Shown here one piece after another: positions 22,341 through 33,600 of a stretch of 64,000 nucleotides of DNA (the stretch's first letter is position 1; each line of letters starts with the position of its first letter). Made by a program: the position numbers and the translations under genes. The stretch comes from Zhengitettix transpicula. Lineage: Eukaryota; Arthropoda; Insecta; Orthoptera; Tetrigidae. Under the pieces are notes generated by a model. It saw nothing but the letters and a program-made list of their open reading frames with translations, was not told where the DNA came from and did no database searches. The DNA lies in assembly GCA_037074705.1 (NCBI GenBank), contig CM073594.1:60136509-60200508 (forward strand), read 5' to 3'.

Positions 22341-22589
22341 GTCTGAATTGGCTATCTTTCTTATTAATTGTAATATTTAATTAGAACCATAACACAAGTA
22401 TGGTTAACCTGTTGCATTTTCGATTACAGAGGAATGTCAAAGGTGAAATAACCTTTTCCTATTTTTTTTTTGGAAATTACAGAAGAGCGCGTGGACATCT
22501 ATTTTATTCTAAAAACGAAAATCAAAATTTTAATATATAGGATTCTAAATAATGTATCCATTTTTGCGAGCACGAAAAACAAAAAATAT

Positions 22590-22960
22590 ATACCTCCGGG
22601 AAAGCTCTGCATTCTGCATCCCTACTGATCGAGTCGCTTTATTAGCGAAGCACCCTCCTTCACTGGGAAAATTGATTTTCAGTAAATGTATTTTGGAGGG
22701 CGAATCATGTTAGTCGTCGTAGGTATGTGTGCTTTTGGGGGGGTTGGGGGGCAGTTTAAATCCGTGAGTCAGCTATCGGTAGACCACCCCCTTTGCAGGC
22801 GTTCTTTAATTTCTCTGCGTCAGTAAATCAAGTCACCAAAGTCAACAACGTAGCATTTCCCTCTTGTAGGGGATTAGAAATATATTACTTTCCGCCTATA
22901 AAGTGTTTCCTATGGAGGGGAAAAAAAAGGTAAACAGACGAGGAACAACGTCTACAGTGA
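22590..22960. promoter_or_regulatory. GC-richer island 8 with paired G-runs
   Basis: It contains G7 and G6 runs separated by TT (22737-22743 and 22746-22751), CpGs and the AAATTGATTTTC and GTGAGTCAGC words. No gene. Possibly regulatory; the G-runs could form a quadruplex. Confidence 0.27.
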
Positions 22961-23144
22961 CTGCTCATATCATATTTTATTTTTTGGATGTAGTAGTCGT
23001 TATTCATTGCTTCTCTGTTTCCGAAAATAAAACTAATCTAAAATAACAGTACGATGCAAGAAAGAAGGTAATAAATAAATAGTGTACTCTAAATATGAGA
23101 ATAAATAAATATATATATATAATCTTTATAAGTCTTCAAATATT

Positions 23145-24265
23145 TGTAATATAATGCTGAGGGAGTTAGTTTTATATGAAAATAAAATTTGATTGGATTT
23201 AAATTAAATTAATTATAATTAAGGTTTTACACATATTCATAAGGGTCCTTTTCAATTACATCTAGTTAATTAAAATTTACTCACTCTTGAGTTTAAATTT
23301 TAGATAAGTTAGTTTAACTGCATTCAATATTCAAATAAATTTCTGATACGTTCAATGGGCAAATCTCAGGGCGATTTTATGAGACACTCAACGTAAACCA
23401 AAACGAAAAGGGCTGTTAGGGCATATACGTGCCGCAGAAATCTGAATTATTTACGTCGCAGACAGAAACACACCTGGATGAAGTTTTCTCGGGATTCCAA
23501 CCGGGTAGCGTCGTTTAATATACACAACGTTTCGAAAACTTCATCCAGCAACTACACCGGGAAAACCTACGTTCCGTATTGAAACACACCTGTTCATCTT
23601 TTGCAGTCGGCTTCCCCAGGTCAACCAGAAATCTTCACAGGAATTTCTGGCAATTTCCTCCTTTACTCTTCCTCGTTGGCGTAACAATTCTTAGCATCTC
23701 TAGATGAATTCTTCTTTCGTCGGTCGGGCCTTTTCTCCTTTCCCAAGTTGTACATGCGAACTCTACATCACACTTGAAGTTGTAGATCTAAACTCCTACG
23801 TTTCACTCCAAGTTGTAGCTATGAACTGTCGTCTGCATGAACATCTTTAGAACTCTTACAAGTTTTACTTCTATATTTTCTCCCATCCAAGACTTCCTCG
23901 TTCTCCGGAAAAATGAACTGTCCTGTTTCCTCGCTTTTCCACCTTCCAGATCGACTTTCTTCGTTCCCCGCCAGAGGGTGGAAATCTCTTCTCGTGTTTG
24001 ATTTCAGCCAATCTGCGTCGATTTTACACTTTCACGGTTTTACTCTCGCCTTTAGTAAGGGTTGACCTTATGGAATTTTGATTAGGGTTCTCCCATTATC
24101 CGCCTCATTAATCTGAAGGCACGGTTCCTAGTCGACACCCCGTCACTTCCGCGTCAAACTTTATGGCCGTAATTTCCTGCAAACCACAGCTCAGTTCTAG
24201 GTACACATGCGTTTTTTATTTAAATTAATCTTGAATTAATTTGGGGAGTGTTCTTCTGCGTTACA
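23145..24265 (+). mobile_element. solo LTR, family A copy 2
   Basis: It starts TGTAATATAATGC and ends GCGTTACA, and is flanked by TATT on both sides (23141-23144 and 24266-24269), an exact 4-bp duplication. It aligns along its length with 3018-4095 and, reversed, with 6876-7762, except for a 104-bp insertion with its own 12-bp duplications (23465-23592). No primer-binding site or polypurine tract adjoins, so it is a solo LTR. Confidence 0.85.
23465..23592 (-). mobile_element. 104-bp hammerhead-bearing insertion in LTR A2
   Basis: LTR copies A1 and A3 have one GAAACACACCTG-like word here. A2 has two (23465-23476 and 23581-23592) bracketing 104 extra bases, so the insert made a 12-bp target duplication, as target-primed retroposition does. 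On the minus strand the insert reads CTGGATGA..CGAAACGTTGTG, a hammerhead-type core. CGTT..AACG can form stem III. CCGG-U-GTAG upstream pairs with CTACCCGG downstream, in the right places for stem I. Stem II is lost or rearranged: a perfect 15-bp inverted repeat (23474-23488 with 23534-23548) overlaps it. It looks like a tiny PLE-mobilised retroposon. Confidence 0.65.
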
Positions 24266-26014
24266 TATTATTATAATAATTACAAAGACAATGGAATTAT
24301 CTCGCTTATAAACTGATACAAATTAAATAACAAAACAAAATGTAATTAATTCAAAGACAATGCAGCTGTGTGTTGCCAGTTATTCAAATGTTTCTTCGAG
24401 ATTCTTCTCTGCAACCCATAATCCCCCACCCCTAAATCCCATTATTGACTTGAAATTCCGTAAAATATATACCCAGAGAAAGTAGAAACAACAATAAAAA
24501 ATTATTGAAATATTCTGAGCTGTTTTTTGCTTTACCATGTTCAAAACCAGAGACGATAGAGTTCTTTTTACATAGATAAATATTAGCTAATATACATAAC
24601 TGCTATAATAATTATTCATGTTCAAAGATAGACGTGTCTAAAGGTGAAACCTGCTTCAGATGCCTCTAAAAATTAAAAAAAAATAGTACCAATCCCTTCT
24701 CAAAATTTAATACTACAAATTCAGAAATTTATACTCTATAAATTTTTAAAACATATAAACCATTGCTCCAAAGTTAATCATAATATTAAAGACTATTAAC
24801 ATGTAATTTCGTCACGTTATCATGAACCATACAACCCAGTGTCTCTTATACGGTGTTATAAAACTTTACTAAAAGTTATTTCTTATTCCTTTTACAGTTT
24901 GAAGTGTCTAACACTCAACTCCGTTTCTTCTCTTTACGCATATTAAATTTTGTTTCTTTTCCTCAGACGGCAGTTACCTTACGAGGAGAGAGAGAGAGAG
25001 AAACGAGTAATTTCAAGCAGAAAACGCTTCAGAATTTTACTTTGAAGCGAACGTATTTCGATCACGCCACCTATCTTCAAGACGGACGGAAAATGAAAGT
25101 CGATAAGCTTAATGAGGTTTTTTAATTACAGCTTAATGTCGCCGTATATTAAGAGATATATTTTCACAATTTCTACACATATGTTTCAGTATTTTAGCCA
25201 TTACAACGTAAGTATAAGATAATTTGTCAAACATAAATATATATTTTTATATTTGCATGCTATCAGTGTTGAAATATGTGTAAGGTTAAATATTATATAT
25301 AAGTGAAAAATATTGTACACATGTACTATTTCAATATTTACCTTCCATCGAAACGTATACATATTCAGTAAATAAATAAAAATCTTAGTAGAAGTATTAG
25401 AAGGTATTTAATAAAAAATTAAGGGAGTTGAAGTAAGGCTCTTTTCAACTCATGTGACTTCATGAACATTTTTTAAGAACATTTTTAAGGTAATTTAATA
25501 AAAGTTTGAATCTAATTGGGAGACAGTAGTAGACTTTAATTGAAATAAGGTGAATGGTTCCGCCAAATCAAAGTTTTTAAAAAATTCTATGTAGGTACAT
25601 TCTCTGATGTAAGCATAAGTTAAACAAAATTATTTAATTTTTATTCTATTCACTTTCAGACGGAGTTAAATTTATTCTTCTTTAATATCTATAAATAAAA
25701 AATGACCATTTAATATAAGAGATAACGAAAGTGCATTTATAGCATATTATTCTTCATAGATAATTTGAGTTTATTGAGTTAATAAGTATAATTGTGCTGT
25801 TTAATTTATAGAATCAGTTTTTACGGTACATACAAATTTACATTTCATAAGTGGTTTAGAAGATTTAATGACACTCAGGGGCCGAAAAAATAAACAAACC
25901 ATACATCAATGCAACCAGAATGAATCAGTCTTTAGAATGGCAAAAATAATAAAAATAGTTTTTTGAAAACTTTTCACGGACAGATGATTAATGTGACAAT
26001 TTAAGACACTTAAA
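24266..26014. other. AT-rich stretch, nothing recognised
   Basis: Nearly 1.8 kb of AT-rich DNA. A short (GA)n run lies at about 24986-25001. The frame at 24904-25125 crosses it and is not recognised. Confidence 0.5.
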
Positions 26015-27011
26015 TCTTCTAATAAATAAAACAGATAATTCGTTTGTATGTTTGTTTGTATGTATGTATGTTCCGTATACAAATCTACACCCCTTGGAAG
26101 AAATTTCACCACATTTCGTACACGCGTTCCTTCTGGCCAGGAAATAAACACTGTCGGGGTGAGACACGTCTAGATGTTCTAGATGTTCTCAGTGTGTAAT
26201 TACAGCCCTTATCGGCTTGGGACGACAGCACCTTTAAGACTGGAAGTAGAGTTGCATTACTTAAAAATAACGGAAAAACAATAGAGATTATTCAAATCCG
26301 TGGTTATGGTTGTCACTGAGTTAAATTATGACATTCAAATTGCAGTTTAACCCTCACCATGACATTGATCCTGACAAATATTTATTACACGCAAATATTG
26401 ACCGATTGACGTGTCGAAAATTTCGATCCCCGACCACCCCAGTATGGGGGAGTTAAACGGCAAGTTGAATGTCAATAATTTGAGGAACTACCATAACCCC
26501 CGATTTGACTTCAATCTCGATTGTTTTTTTTATATAATGTCACTCCACTCCATCTCTTAAGGATGCTACACTCCCAAGCCCAAAAGCGGTTAAAATGATT
26601 CATAGAGAACATCTGGAAAAATATTATTATTAATAATTGACCCAGAAAGTATTTATTTGACGCAAATATCGCGCGATTAAAATGTTTCAAAATTTCCTCC
26701 CTCGTTCACGGGCGTGGGAATTAAACTGCAACTTTAATGTCATAATTTAACTAAGTGACAGCCATAACCCCAGATTTGAATCATCTCGATTGTTTTTCCG
26801 TTATTTTTATGTAATTAAACTCTACTTCCAGTATTTCTACCGATGTTGTTTGTGTATAATTTTAACCACTTTCGGCATAGGAGGAGAGCACGCTTAGGGA
26901 TAGGAATCGAGGAGCGTTACATAAAAAAAAGCGCCAAATCAATCTAAATTGGAGTCTAATCGGAAGTTATGGAAATGTGACGACCCGGGCAACGCCGAGC
27001 ACCCAGCTAGT
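26015..27011 (+). mobile_element. Helitron-like non-autonomous element 1
   Basis: The 3' end reads CCCGGGCAACGCCGAGC then ACCCAGCTAGT. A GC-rich mini-hairpin followed by CTAGT is the classic Helitron terminus, shared with the element at 28078-28688. The 5' end is near the TCT word at 26015, before a TGTA/TTTG microsatellite (26041-26071), also as in the relative. There is no Rep/helicase coding, so it depends on other elements. Inside, a module of about 115 bp occurs four times, two direct and two inverted. The exact start is uncertain by a few bases. Confidence 0.68.
26191..26975. repeat. four-module (+,-,-,+) internal repeat
   Basis: A module running from GTGTGTAATT through CTTTCGGC or TATCGGCT to GGTTATGG lies at about 26191-26310 (+), 26490-26600 (-), 26765-26860 (-) and 26865-26970 (+). 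The pair 26238-26350 and 26712-26830 gives an inverted repeat of over 110 bp at high identity. Stretches 26363-26550 and 26636-26825 are direct copies of one another. Confidence 0.7.
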
Positions 27012-27239
27012 CCTTCAAATAAATAGAGATTGTAATAAAGCAATAAATTAATAAGTAATTTTGCTTTGTAAATTAATTCTTATTTTACCTTAAACAAATT
27101 CACACAAAAGGTTAGTTACTTTTTTAATTATTGTATTGTAATTATTATTTTGACCTGTGTAACAAGCAATTCATTCCTTGACGAAAAGAGTTGTTTGTTG
27201 TAAATCATATAAATCCGAAATAGAAATGAGTGTAACTCA

Positions 27240-27730
27240 TCAGGCTGTTTTCCCCACAGTGAGAGTAAGGTGACACTAATGTAAGTGGCTCCTTGACACC
27301 GCCGCCGCCGCCGCCGTAGGGAGTTACTACCGGACGGAAGGTGGTAAGTAGCACCACCGATAAATTAGGTCGACTGAGGGAGTTTTTGGCACGATTCGAC
27401 AGCGTTGGGAGGAGGAGGCGTTGTTTGCGCTGGCAGAAGGGGAGAAACTGAGTCGGGTTCCCGTGCCAAGTTCCCGTGTTTGCTGTATCGACTGCCGGAG
27501 TGTGGAAGGCCTCATTACAATGCTATGGTGCCCAGACCTCACACAGCTCACTCTCCGATTGCAGATCAAACGCGCTGCGTCTCTTCAAAAGACCCGGAGG
27601 GCAACTGGACGCTGTCGCCGTCAGAGGATCCTCCCGTCACCGAATATCTAATCACGGCTTCATTACCCGGAAACTGTCGCTCAAGAATGAGTACGCAGCT
27701 AATGTAAGGAAACACAGATTATAACGAGAG
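27240..27730. promoter_or_regulatory. GC-richer island 9 with (CCG)n
   Basis: It includes five CCG triplets (about 27300-27316) and a long, CpG-rich, complex block. Several overlapping frames (76-100 codons) exist in all plus frames and one minus frame, which indicates low stop density rather than genes. Possible regulatory DNA or CpG island. Confidence 0.3.
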
Positions 27731-28077
27731 AAAACTTACGGGTCCTGACCACGGCATTTAATATTTGTGAGAAATACTACAGTAATTACATTTTAAACGT
27801 ACTGAAACCATTAAATTCTAGAAAGTATAATCCTTTCTACTATTACATATATGTATACTTTGATGTTACGTTTTAATGTTACATTTTTTTCTTAAAATAC
27901 CACACCATACACAGTCTGGGTTTTTCGAATCCCTATATTCCATTTTTTATGGTCTTATTCTAACCTTTTATGTGTGATGTTTTCAGTTTTTTCCACAACT
28001 GTTATTTCTTGTTTCACGTATTATAAATTTTAAAATTGAAGAGACTGAGACGCTGTAGTCATCCCTGTAATTATAAT
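27731..28077. other. AT-rich spacer, nothing recognised
   Basis: Low-complexity DNA between island 9 and the second Helitron. Confidence 0.45.
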
Positions 28078-28688
28078 TCTATATAATAAAAAAGGATGTA
28101 TATTTGTATGTATGTATGTATGTATGTATTTACGTTGTTCTTTATACAAATTTTATCGCGTGGACAGAATGCATCAAAAATTGGTACACATATTCTTCAA
28201 AATACGAGAAACGGTACTGTGAGGGTGAGAAACGCCTAGCATACATGTGGAAAGAATTATAATTAAAAACCGTGATCATTAAATATTAAATTACTGCGCG
28301 CCAAGAGACAATGACGTCACGCGAGAGAGAGACGTTACTACGCAACTAACAAAGGAAATATTTCCTTTATTAGGAATGAAATAAAGCAGAAATATGTTCT
28401 TTAAATAAAAAGTATAATTTTATACAGCAATACTCCATCGAATGGTAATAAAGAAGAATACGAATTACTTTACCATCCTTGCGGAAAATGTAAGTTAATT
28501 TTCGCGCTTTATTAGTTGTGAGTCTAGCTAACAATTTCATCAATGTAATATTTCGTAATGTATGAAGACTGAGTGACAATTGACAATTATATCCTGAAAT
28601 ACTCAAGGAATATATTTAAGTATTCAATTAAATACTTTTTCGAGTTTATATAAATAAGTACACGAGCAACGCCGGGCACCCAGCTAGT
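28078..28688 (+). mobile_element. Helitron-like non-autonomous element 2
   Basis: It begins TCTATATAATAAAAAAGG and then a TGTATG microsatellite. It ends CGAGCAACGCCGGGC then ACCCAGCTAGT, with a hairpin-forming GGGC/GCCC-type end before CTAGT. Start, microsatellite position and end match the element at 26015-27011, but the interior differs and lacks the four-module repeat. It has no Rep/helicase gene. The 5' boundary is estimated: the base before TC is T, not the A expected for canonical Helitrons. Confidence 0.7.
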
Positions 28689-29168
28689 AGTGATATAAAA
28701 CGAGACACGCTTTTAAAAAATGCGACGAAAAATGACAATAATATGTTTTACTGTTTTTTTAATGAATGCATTAAATTTTGAAACATTGGAAATGAATTGC
28801 GTTACATTTCTTTTAATATCAGTAATTATCTGATTCAAGTGTTATCTAATTAAAATATTTATTAATCTTACTTTATTATATTTCATAAATTTCTTAATTT
28901 GTATATGTTTCATTGGGTTATTTATTTACCTAACAGTTCGTAATAACTGTTTTTATTAAGATTATTTATTTAACTAACAGTTTGTAATTACTGTTATTAT
29001 TAAGATCGACAGTAGTAAGAATAATATAAAATTTAGCGAAATGGTTTAGTTTTGTTTACAATTTAAAAAATATAATTTCAAATTTAATATATTCTTACAA
29101 TTATTATTAATTAAATAAAAAAAATCAATCAATAGTCATAAATAATGAGTATTAATTAATTTAAACAA
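28689..29168. other. AT-rich stretch, nothing recognised
   Basis: Low-complexity DNA. A local near-duplicate of TTATTTA..CTAACAGTT..GTAAT..ACTGTT..ATTAAGAT occurs at about 28920-28960 and 28965-29005. Confidence 0.45.
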
Positions 29169-29630
29169 AAAATCATTATAATACGACGTTTAGTCGAAAA
29201 TTTTGGGCCGTTATGAAATAAAAATAAAATGCTTGTCTCCTTAGATTAGTTTATCTCCTTAATTAATTTATCTCTATATTCAGATATTTTTCGACTGTTC
29301 TTATTTTCAGGCCAGTACAATATTAATTCTCTATTTAACGTTTTCAAAATTAATCTTTAATTAATGTAATTCTATATACATGTATTTATGGTTGAAATAA
29401 TGTCCCTAAACCTAGATTATATTTTAAAATAATTATATTAATTGTTTTATTTAACTTCTTTTATTTAATTGTTATTAAATTGTAATTTTATGCATGTGCT
29501 ACCGGGCAAACTGTCCATTTGAAGATTAAATAAATACATACATATATACACTGCCTATACTTACAAAACAGTATGTATGTTACGTGAGAAAGTCACAAAA
29601 TTGTCGACAAAGCGTCGTATTGTAATTGTT
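29169..29630. mobile_element. family E outward pair of hammerhead-like modules
   Basis: The minus-strand word at 29169-29210 (AAAATTTTCGACTAAACGTCGTATTATAAT, read in parts) and the plus-strand word at 29581-29622 (AAAATTGTCGACAAAGCGTCGTATTGTAAT, in parts) are inverted copies. Both derive from a GAAACGTCGTATTGTAAT-type module also seen near 53690 and 62747. GAAAC has mutated in both, so neither can be catalytic. The 370 bases between are AT-rich. Confidence 0.55.
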
Positions 29631-29925
29631 TATAATAATTAATTATATTAATTTTTTTCCAACATATTGACTGTTAAGTGTATTTAATACAATTTAAATC
29701 TCTTAGTAGCATATGTGGTTCATTTGCTGAGTTTTTGAATGTAGTAAAGTCTGTAAGTGTTTGCTTTCTTTTCTTCAACTCATTCTCATAGTAGAAAAAA
29801 TCATCGATGTTCTTTAATTAGATATTTTTTATATTAACTAATCTCGTTTCTGACAGCCATTCTAAGAAACATACAAAATGAGATCACAATTATTTCTCTA
29901 GATTAATATTCTTCCAAGATGAGAG

Positions 29926-30599
29926 CTAGACTGCCCGCTTGACCTCGCGGATCAAGTGGCGGACTTTCCGGAAAAAACATTCAAAGTAAAGAAAGGTCTG
30001 AGAGGAATGAAACTGTGGCCTCTTGACTTTGAAGCTCCATGTGTTTCCAAGTACTTCAGTAATAAGAAAAATTTCACAGGAAAGTGGGAAATACTCTAAT
30101 CGGGAGCTAGTGGTTGAACTCAATCCGATTCTGCTTTGACTTCCAAGAAATTGTTTCTTTTGGGTATAACACAAACATTTAGATAGTTAATTTGATGTGG
30201 AAGGCTCCATGGCATTTGACGTGAGTATTTCGTAAAATACGTTTATTAAAACAGATTGGAGCCTAATTACAGCAACATGATGCATTCAAGAACACTACGT
30301 ACAATATGTATTTGATTTATTGAATTTGGAGAATTGTACTTCACATTCCGGTACTTGGCCGATAAAATTGAGAAGATAATTTTTCGTGGTGTTATATAAT
30401 TTAGAGTCTGTCTGTCAAGTGGAATTAGCGGGACCAGACAGAAAATTTTAACTGGAATTGAATGATTGCCCATCTGATTGAAAATGATGTAACAACAGCC
30501 GCAGAGGTCGATCATAAGACACTTGAGTCCCGTTTGAGAACCTGCATTAGATAAGAATATTGTTAGTGGACCGAAGCTAGAATCTTTTTACCTGAATAT
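29926..30599. other. mid-complexity unclassified segment
   Basis: Less AT-rich than its flanks; two short minus-strand frames (82 codons each) are not recognised. A GTGGTTGAACTCAATCC word near 30110 is loosely tRNA B-box-like on the minus strand but has no A box partner. Confidence 0.3.
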
Positions 30600-31060
30600 A
30601 TAAAACGGACTCTGGTCTGTGTGTCTTTGGACATTACCGAGACGTACGGACGTCCAGCCGTCACCCTACCCTCCATATTTCATACCCCAAAAACAAGCTG
30701 CGAGCTGTACACACCCAAATTAGCTTTTCACTTCGTCACATTTAATTTCCAACTCGGCCATAAACGTCAACGCCCTCCAGTGACCATTACCGTTGACAAT
30801 TTGTGGCCCATATTTTATGCAATCGCACGTGCGCGCAGTTGTTTCGGATTACGCGTTACAATTACTCATAAATCTGGGAGTTACTTGCCTGTTTACACAA
30901 CCCAGAAACAAGATGGCGGCAATTATTATTTAAATGCGTGGGTGTGCGTTGAATGTCGCTGCCCAAGAGGAAAGAGATATATATATTATTTGCAGATAAT
31001 CGCCTTAGCCGCAACAGCAATGTTTACGGCCTGAATTGATAACTGGAAAAGTAAGCCACT
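30600..31060. promoter_or_regulatory. GC-richer island 10 (strong candidate regulatory DNA)
   Basis: Words typical of developmental enhancers lie close together: GGCCATAAA (Hox/Cdx-like), TATTTTATGCAATCGC, GCACGTGCGC (E-box), ACAATTACTCATAAA and AATTATTATTTAAATGCG. A 137-codon plus frame spans it, but its composition shows no domain, and the sequence character resembles the other non-coding islands. Confidence 0.33.
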
Positions 31061-31954
31061 GCCTGGATTAGCCTCGTCGGTCGTAATTTATAAAGCGTGG
31101 AATTTATTACTCAACATAACAGATGTGTAGAAAGCTGTATCAAAAGTTCGTCCTCGCATCGTCCAGAATGTAAGATACAAAAAACTAATCATGTTTATTG
31201 TACATAGTATTTTTAATAAACTTGGGGACCAATTTTAATATTGAGGTTCCTAAATCTACTAATCTCTATTTTATTTTATTTCCTTTCCGAAACAGGATAC
31301 TTGAGAGGGAAATTATCCGATAGGTCGTTCTCTCTATACTTGTCCCAAATTGTACGACGTCACTGGTGTTACTAAACTCGTCTATTAATAAAATTTTCGT
31401 CTAATTGAAATATTTTATACAAAAACCGTCATATAAAACTTTATAGAAGCTTTAGACCTCGTATGGGGTCATTTTCATTACATAAATTAAATAGATAATG
31501 AATATTACCCCTACAAGTATTTTATATGTCGAGTGATAAATAATTTTTTTAATCTAATTTAATTATTATTTTTAAAATGTTATATGATGATATATAAACG
31601 TTTAGGTACAAAAAGAATGGAACACTCATCTTTTGTTTCAGTGCCTTTGTGGTCCCTCATCTGGAAACTAGCCTCATTTTATAATGCCCGACTCCGCCAT
31701 ATTTTCTACTGTGGTTCATACCAATTACTTATCGCCCTCGTGTCTCATAATTTACAAAACATAAAAATTTAATGCTTAAAACATAGCTTGTGTTATGTTT
31801 TCATATTTCACTGAAGGACAAGACGACAATAATTCCACTCAATATTTATTTTCGCTCGAATATTCCGTTACTTCCATATCAACAAAGTAAATATAATACT
31901 GTACGATCATCAGAGACTTCCAATTACATGCCAAAGATAATAAACTGTAGAGAT
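31061..31954. other. AT-rich stretch, nothing recognised
   Basis: The frame at 31584-31772 is not recognised. No repeats noticed. Confidence 0.45.
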
Positions 31955-31990
31955 TAAAAATGTATAATGAAACGTTGTATATAATTTGTT
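31955..31990 (+). ncRNA. hammerhead-like relic
   Basis: AATGAAACGTTGTATA matches the 3' half shared by other modules (compare 47930-47943). No CTGATGA half or stem II is visible. Confidence 0.3.
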
Positions 31991-32019
31991 TCTTTAATTA
32001 TTGGCGGCCAGAACATTCT

Positions 32020-32165
32020 AAAGAACAGCATTGTTTGGCGCGAGAATTCAAATACTATCATGGTTTCTACGGTGTATTGTCTAAAAGGTATATAAGACGC
32101 TCAGAACTTAAACTTCGAGAGTCAGTTAGATAGTCAGAGAGCAGAGTGTGTGTTTGGGAGGTAAG
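32020..32165 (+). promoter_or_regulatory. candidate core promoter: TATA, initiator, splice donor
   Basis: TATATAAG (32089-32096) lies about 33 bases before TCAGTT (32122-32127), the arthropod initiator TCAGTY, giving a predicted start at A 32124. Thirty-six bases later GGAG|GTAAGG (junction 32160/32161) is a strong 5' splice site. Upstream, AGAACATTCTAAAGAAC (about 32011-32027) resembles a heat-shock element. This could be a short non-coding first exon of a host gene, or the promoter part of an unrecognised LTR. No second copy was seen in the window, which slightly favours a host promoter. Confidence 0.45.
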
Positions 32166-33119
32166 GCAGTTATTTTGTGAGAAACAGTACGACGTTGTAG
32201 TCCGGGCGAGAGTCTGTGGTGGTCGAATTCAGGAAAATATGGGATGAATATTATCAATTTTCTACAGCAAAACTGGATGTGATAATACGTACGACAGCTA
32301 AGTGGAAAGGCACCTAAAGTGTTGGAAAGTGTGACGATAATAAATTAAGTGCTATGACCTGTCAATGAAAATACTGTTCTTTAAAATTAAAATATTCACG
32401 TGTGTTCAAACCAGAGCAGTTCTAAATAAATGGTATATAAAAGAAAAACTTTCATCTGTGAACCTTTACGTAAATATCGTTTGCCGCCAGATTTCCATAA
32501 CTTTGCAGTTTTCTATAGTTTTTGTTGTTAGTATAACATTTTGTTATTGTAAATTTAAATTTATTTTTCTTTGCTTTTGTAACTTGGTGAAAATTTCAAA
32601 TCACTGTCTTTATAAGCGGCCCTGAAATATAGATTCTCATAAAAGCATTTACTTAAAAATATAAAAGGTAAATTCAACGAAAATCAAATTTGACAAATAA
32701 ATCATCTTTTTAATATATTTTTAAAATATTGGTTTATTTCCATTTTCCTTCCTTGCTTATTTAATTAAAAGTGTTTACCTTGTAATTTTTTTAATGCATT
32801 CAAATATAATTCTTAATGTTTTCAACATTTAATTTACTTGCAAAATATAATTAATTTCTTTTAGCTACACTTCAATAAGTGGACTATTGGGTTTTTTATA
32901 TGCCATCATGAAAATGTTAATTACAAGAATCCGATTTATTTATTAAAAGGATTAACAGATAATATTTGAATTGTACAAAAATGATGTACTTTGAACTGAA
33001 AAAGAATTGAGAATATTTGAGTACAAGTTTTCCTAAGATTCAAAGCGGATTTGTGTTGATAAAGAAAATAGACATTCTTGTTACCATTACGTCCATGACT
33101 ATTTTCATAGAAGTCTCAA
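32166..33119. other. AT-rich stretch, nothing recognised
   Basis: An 86-codon plus frame (32365-32625) is Phe/Ile/Cys-rich and not recognised; it lies downstream of the candidate promoter but lacks support as an exon. ATAATAAATT near 32337 could act as a poly(A) signal if the promoter belongs to an LTR. Confidence 0.4.
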
Positions 33120-33600
33120 GGGGTTAACACACAGATGAACCCAACCATTCCTCCCCTCTAGATAGTTATACCTTGTTTGGATAAAGAGGCTGGGGAGGAA
33201 TTTGTTATTTGTCGAAGGCAACGCAACGGTCTCGAAACGGCTTGCAATGGGTCCGTCCGTTTACAACATCGTCCAGACTCCATTAACACGGCAAATAAAA
33301 CGCGAATTATGTGTTTGCATTAGGATAACTGTTGCATGTGTAATGTGGCGCCGGCGTATACCTTGCCCTCGGAGTGCTGCATGATTAACGACATCGGATG
33401 TTTTTAACGACGACCTGTAGAGGGGGTGAGTTTCTGTCACGCATTCGTATGCAACTTGCATATTCAATTTCTCACCCCCTCCTTCGTTTTCCTTTAGCCC
33501 TCGTATTTTTATTTGCATTTCCTTTTCTCCTCGATTGTGCACGGACTACGCAACAACGGACTCTAGCAAGAAACCTGCATTGGGGGTTAAAATGAAATTG
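33120..33600. promoter_or_regulatory. GC-richer unique island 11
   Basis: A complex block with CpGs, TGTGGCGCCGGCG near 33343, GCATGATTAACGAC and a TATGCAACTTGCATA near-palindrome (about 33449-33463). Overlapping frames on both strands cancel each other as gene evidence. Confidence 0.28.

Noticed and set aside
30621..31034. 137-codon plus-strand open frame
   Set aside because: It is the longest non-transposon frame in the window, but it shows no domain, lies in a CpG-bearing island with enhancer-like words, and has no supporting splice or start context.
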